Positions 7,888 to 9,859 of a DNA stretch of 9,859 nt are shown here, one piece after another (within the stretch, counting starts at the first letter, position 1; each line of letters starts with the position of its first letter). Below the pieces are notes generated by a model. It ran no database searches. It was not told the DNA's origin and saw only the letters and a program-made list of their open reading frames with translations. This DNA is from an uncultured Rivibacter sp. (GTDB lineage Bacteria; Pseudomonadota; Gammaproteobacteria; Burkholderiales; Burkholderiaceae): NCBI GenBank assembly GCA_946481025.1, contig CAMLNA010000149.1:1-9859 (forward strand), in the 5' to 3' direction. A program made the position numbers and the translations under genes.

Positions 7888-8712
7888 ATGGAGACCTACA
7901 GCCTGCGCGACATCCAGTCGATGCTGGGCATTTCGAAGGCCGTGATCGGCGGCCTCATCGACGCAGGTTTCGTGACCCCCAGCCGCGGCCCGCGGCGCGA
8001 GTACCGCTTCACCTTCCAGGACGTGGTGCTGCTGCGCACCGCGCACAGCCTGCAGAGCGCGCAGATCGCACCCCGCAAGATCGTGAGCGCCCTGAAGCGC
8101 CTGCGCAGCACGCTGCCGGCCGAACTGCCGCTGACCGGCCTGCGCATCAGCGCGGTGGGCAGCGAGGTGGCGGTGCGCGAAGGCGGTGAACAGTGGCGGG
8201 CCGATTCCGGCCAGCTGCTGATGGACTTCGAGGTGAAGCCGTCGTCCCGGGAGGGCGCCGCGGCGGTGAGCTTCCTGTCGCGCGAGGCGGTTGCGGCACC
8301 GAGGTCGGCGCGCGACTGGTTCGACGACGGCGTCGCGCTCGAAGGCCGGGGCGATCTCGCAGGCGCGGAGCGTGCCTACCGCCGCGCCATCGAGGCCGAC
8401 CCGGCCGACGTGGACCCGGTGCTCAACCTGGGCGTGATGCTGTGCGACGCCGGCCGCTGCAAGGATGCGATCGAGCTGAACGAACAGGCGCTGCGCCACC
8501 ACCCCGCAGAGCCGCTGCTGCACTTCAACCTGGCGGTGGCGCTGGAGGACGCGAAGCGCTTCGACGAGGCGCTGGCCGCCTACGAGCAGTGCCTGCGGCT
8601 GCAGCGCGACTTCGCCGACGCGCATTTCAACGCCGCACGGCTGCATGAGCAGCTGGGGCATGCCACGAAGGCGATCCGGCACTACTCGGAGTACCGGAGG
8701 TTGCAGCGGTAG
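7888..8712 (+). CDS. MerR-like helix-turn-helix protein with C-terminal TPR repeats
   Basis: This gene encodes a 274-residue protein with an unusual fusion. Residues about 3-75 look like a MerR-type winged helix: YSLRDIQSMLGIS, then GLIDAGFVTPSRGPRREYRFT, then a helix entering DVVLLRTAHSLQSAQI. Residues about 80-118 form a small beta-rich linker. From about 142 to 272 there are four tetratricopeptide units, for example WFDDGVALEGRGDLAGAERAY, ending with HYSEYRRLQR. It is probably a DNA-binding protein that uses the TPRs to contact partners; I know of no defined function. The ATG at 7888 gives the cleanest N-terminus. A GTG at 7870, in frame and overlapping the ku stop (GTGA), is an alternative that would add six residues; neither has a well-spaced ribosome site, which suggests translation coupled to ku. 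It converges on the toxin gene with a 21-bp gap. Confidence 0.85.
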   Translation: METYSLRDIQSMLGISKAVIGGLIDAGFVTPSRGPRREYRFTFQDVVLLRTAHSLQSAQIAPRKIVSALKRLRSTLPAELPLTGLRISAVGSEVAVREGGEQWRADSGQLLMDFEVKPSSREGAAAVSFLSREAVAAPRSARDWFDDGVALEGRGDLAGAERAYRRAIEADPADVDPVLNLGVMLCDAGRCKDAIELNEQALRHHPAEPLLHFNLAVALEDAKRFDEALAAYEQCLRLQRDFADAHFNAARLHEQLGHATKAIRHYSEYRRLQR

Positions 8713-8733
8713 GGCGGCGCTGTCGCTTCGGCC

Positions 8734-9030
8734 TCAGTCCCGCCGATATCCCGCCTCCCGCTGGCTCCTCAGAGCCAGCACGAACACGGTATCAATCTCC
8801 GCCACATAGCGGTACAGCGCCACGTAGCCACGTGCTCGACGGCCGATGACGAGTTCTCGCAGGTCCTGCGGTGCCGGGCGGCCGATGAGCGGGTTGCCGG
8901 CGAGCACATCGATGGCTTGAACGATGTCGCCGATGCGACCGGCCGGATCAGCCGCGTCATGCGAGACCAGGTGATCGAGGATGCGCTCGAAGTCGTCGGC
9001 CACGTCGGGTGCCAGCTCGATGCGCGACAT
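8734..9030 (-). CDS. RelE/ParE family toxin
   Basis: The 98-residue protein has the ParE/RelE pattern: an N-terminal strand and helices (ELAPDVADDFERILDHLV), then NPLIGRPAPQDLRELVIGRR, then YVALYRYVAEIDTVFVLALRSQREAGY with the closing strand. GRP followed by LREL is typical of ParE-like toxins, which poison DNA gyrase, whereas RelE members cleave mRNA. Which mechanism applies cannot be decided here, though the ribbon-helix-helix partner leans to ParE. The gene starts 12 nt after the antitoxin stop on the same strand, the usual antitoxin-first order. The length is normal for the family and there is no sign of inactivation. Confidence 0.85.
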   Translation of the reverse strand: MSRIELAPDVADDFERILDHLVSHDAADPAGRIGDIVQAIDVLAGNPLIGRPAPQDLRELVIGRRARGYVALYRYVAEIDTVFVLALRSQREAGYRRD

Positions 9031-9042
9031 ACGTGGTGTGCG

Positions 9043-9330
9043 TCAGCGCGCCAGCTTCTTTGCAGCAGGGCGTCGCGGTTTCTTGCCGGTCACCCGCCCT
9101 TCGAGATAGGTGCGCATGTCGCTCCACGCAATGGTCTTGCCCGTGGCCACGATGTCGGCATACCGCCGCTCGGCGGTGGCATGGAAATCGCTGCGGCGTT
9201 CTTCGTCTTCCGCCTTCTCGGCAATCGCTTCGAGGATGAAGCTGTGCGCCGTGGTGCCGGCCCGCTTGGCTGCGGCGGCAACACGGGCCTTGAGTTCCTC
9301 AGGCAGGCGGATGGTGGTGGTGGACGACAT
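9043..9330 (-). CDS. Ribbon-helix-helix (CopG-type) antitoxin
   Basis: The 95-residue product starts with a ribbon-helix-helix DNA-binding fold: the strand TTTIRLPEEL (4-13), helix LKARVAAAAKRAG, and TTAHSFILEAIAEKAE as second helix. The rest (about 42-95) would neutralise the toxin, with GKTIAWSDMRTYLEGR followed by a basic Lys/Arg tail. The ATG at 9330 was chosen because AAGGAG lies 5 nt upstream on the minus strand; an in-frame ATG 24 nt earlier lacks this and would cover it. It precedes the toxin by 12 nt as one operon, and an inverted repeat 25 nt upstream of the start is a likely site for autorepression. Confidence 0.87.
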   Translation of the reverse strand: MSSTTTIRLPEELKARVAAAAKRAGTTAHSFILEAIAEKAEDEERRSDFHATAERRYADIVATGKTIAWSDMRTYLEGRVTGKKPRRPAAKKLAR

Positions 9331-9354
9331 GGCGGCTCCTTGGGGCGGCTGCAA

Positions 9355-9374
9355 TGTAGCACGGCTGTGCTACA
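9355..9374. promoter_or_regulatory. Toxin-antitoxin operator candidate
   Basis: TGTAGCAC and GTGCTACA form a perfect 8-bp inverted repeat with a 4-nt spacer (GGCT), 24 nt upstream of the antitoxin ATG. Its half-site size and location are typical of ribbon-helix-helix antitoxin autoregulation. TACATT on the minus strand (9358-9353) overlaps one arm and could be the -10 element, but no convincing -35 is seen. Confidence 0.65.
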
Positions 9375-9382
9375 GCACCACG

Positions 9383-9408
9383 AGAGAAAGGCCCGCATGG
9401 TGCGGGCC
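9383..9408 (-). terminator. Intrinsic terminator downstream of ahpF
   Basis: On the minus strand a perfect 8-bp GC-rich stem GGCCCGCA/TGCGGGCC (9408-9390) with a 3-nt loop is followed by the pyrimidine-rich TTTCTCTC. It begins 22 nt after the ahpF stop. The T-tract is interrupted, so termination may be partial, which would matter for read-through into the toxin-antitoxin operon on the same strand. Confidence 0.6.
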
Positions 9409-9430
9409 GTCCGCAAGGGGCTTGCGCCGC

Positions 9431-9859
9431 CTACTGCACCGGTGCCGGCGTGCGGATGAGGTGGTCGAACGCCGACAGCGCCGCCTTCGAGCCCTCGCCG
9501 CTGGCCACGATGATCTGCTTGTAGGGCACCGTGGTCACGTCGCCGGCGGCAAACACGCCGGGCAGGCTGGTGGCGCCGCGCGCGTCCACCACGATCTCGC
9601 CGTGCTTGCTGAGCTCGAGCGTGCCCTTGAGCCATTCGGTGTTGGGCACCAGGCCGATCTGCACGAACACGCCGGCCAGATCGATCTGCTGCTCGGTGCC
9701 GGTGACGCGGTCCTTGAAGCGCAGGCCGGTGACCTTCTGGCCGTCGCCGACGATCTCGGTGGTCTGGGCGTTCACGTGCACCTTCACGTTGGGCAGGCTG
9801 TGCAGCTTCTTCACCAGCACAGCGTCGGCCTTCAGCTGGTCGGCGAACTCGATCAGCGT
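9431..9859 (-). CDS. ahpF: Alkyl hydroperoxide reductase subunit F, C-terminal part (5' end outside window)
   Basis: This is the last 142 residues of AhpF, the FAD/NADH-dependent disulfide reductase that passes electrons to the peroxiredoxin AhpC in peroxide detoxification. Visible family segments include [14 protein letters not shown] (2-15), [17 protein letters not shown] (30-46), [19 protein letters not shown] (61-79), [29 protein letters not shown] (87-115, FAD-contact region) and [17 protein letters not shown] (121-137), all very close to AhpF of E. coli. The redox-active cysteine pair lies further upstream and is not in view, so intactness cannot be judged. A thioredoxin reductase is a weaker alternative because the residues around PNTEWLKG and the C-terminus are AhpF-like. 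A terminator follows. Confidence 0.93.
   Translation of the reverse strand, partial: TLIEFADQLKADAVLVKKLHSLPNVKVHVNAQTTEIVGDGQKVTGLRFKDRVTGTEQQIDLAGVFVQIGLVPNTEWLKGTLELSKHGEIVVDARGATSLPGVFAAGDVTTVPYKQIIVASGEGSKAALSAFDHLIRTPAPVQ

Noticed and set aside
6842..8682. Two minus-strand open frames opposite ku and the TPR gene
   Set aside because: They are antisense to genes with strong homology features, have no plausible ribosome site seen, and are of shadow composition.

Overview
The window is about 9.9 kb of very GC-rich DNA, densely coded with strong G/C bias at third codon positions. Gene content (a two-gene ligD/ku NHEJ set with Pseudomonas-type LigD domain order, a proteobacterial AhpF, a TPR/MerR-like protein beside ku) and protein style suggest a betaproteobacterium, most likely order Burkholderiales. 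The taxonomic call is an inference from protein style, with no marker gene in view.

Layout. (1) 216-1702, + strand: two exported proteins, a small six-cysteine protein of unknown function and a lysyl-oxidase-like protein with a C-terminal IPT/TIG domain. (2) 1715-3466, - strand: a GTG-started ornithine cyclodeaminase/mu-crystallin family reductase followed by a LuxR-type regulator with a degenerate receiver domain. The regulator has its own good sigma70-like promoter with an inverted repeat filling the spacer. (3) 3564-8712, + strand: the core of the window, a compact run of alpha/beta hydrolase, ligD, ku and a MerR-like-HTH/TPR protein. The hydrolase stop overlaps the ligD start by 8 nt, and the ku stop touches a possible GTG start of the last gene. 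Ku has a plausible promoter of its own with a 12-bp palindrome. (4) 8734-9330, - strand: a ribbon-helix-helix antitoxin and RelE/ParE toxin pair with a perfect inverted-repeat operator candidate upstream. (5) 9431-9859, - strand: the 3' end of ahpF, with a terminator hairpin downstream, running off the right edge.

How they work together. Ku binds double-strand ends and recruits LigD, which carries end-cleaning phosphoesterase, ligase and primase-polymerase activities in one chain. The two together form a complete bacterial non-homologous end-joining system. The flanking hydrolase and HTH-TPR genes have no established NHEJ role, but their tight physical coupling makes them accessory candidates. 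The lysyl-oxidase-like gene keeps the copper-binding histidines and both residues that form the LTQ cofactor, so it is probably an active secreted amine oxidase. The small cysteine-rich protein encoded just upstream is a possible partner.

The most unusual parts are the LOX-TIG/small-protein pair and the four-gene NHEJ neighbourhood. No CRISPR array, insertion sequence, tRNA or rRNA was seen. Bases 1-215 hold no gene I can support.
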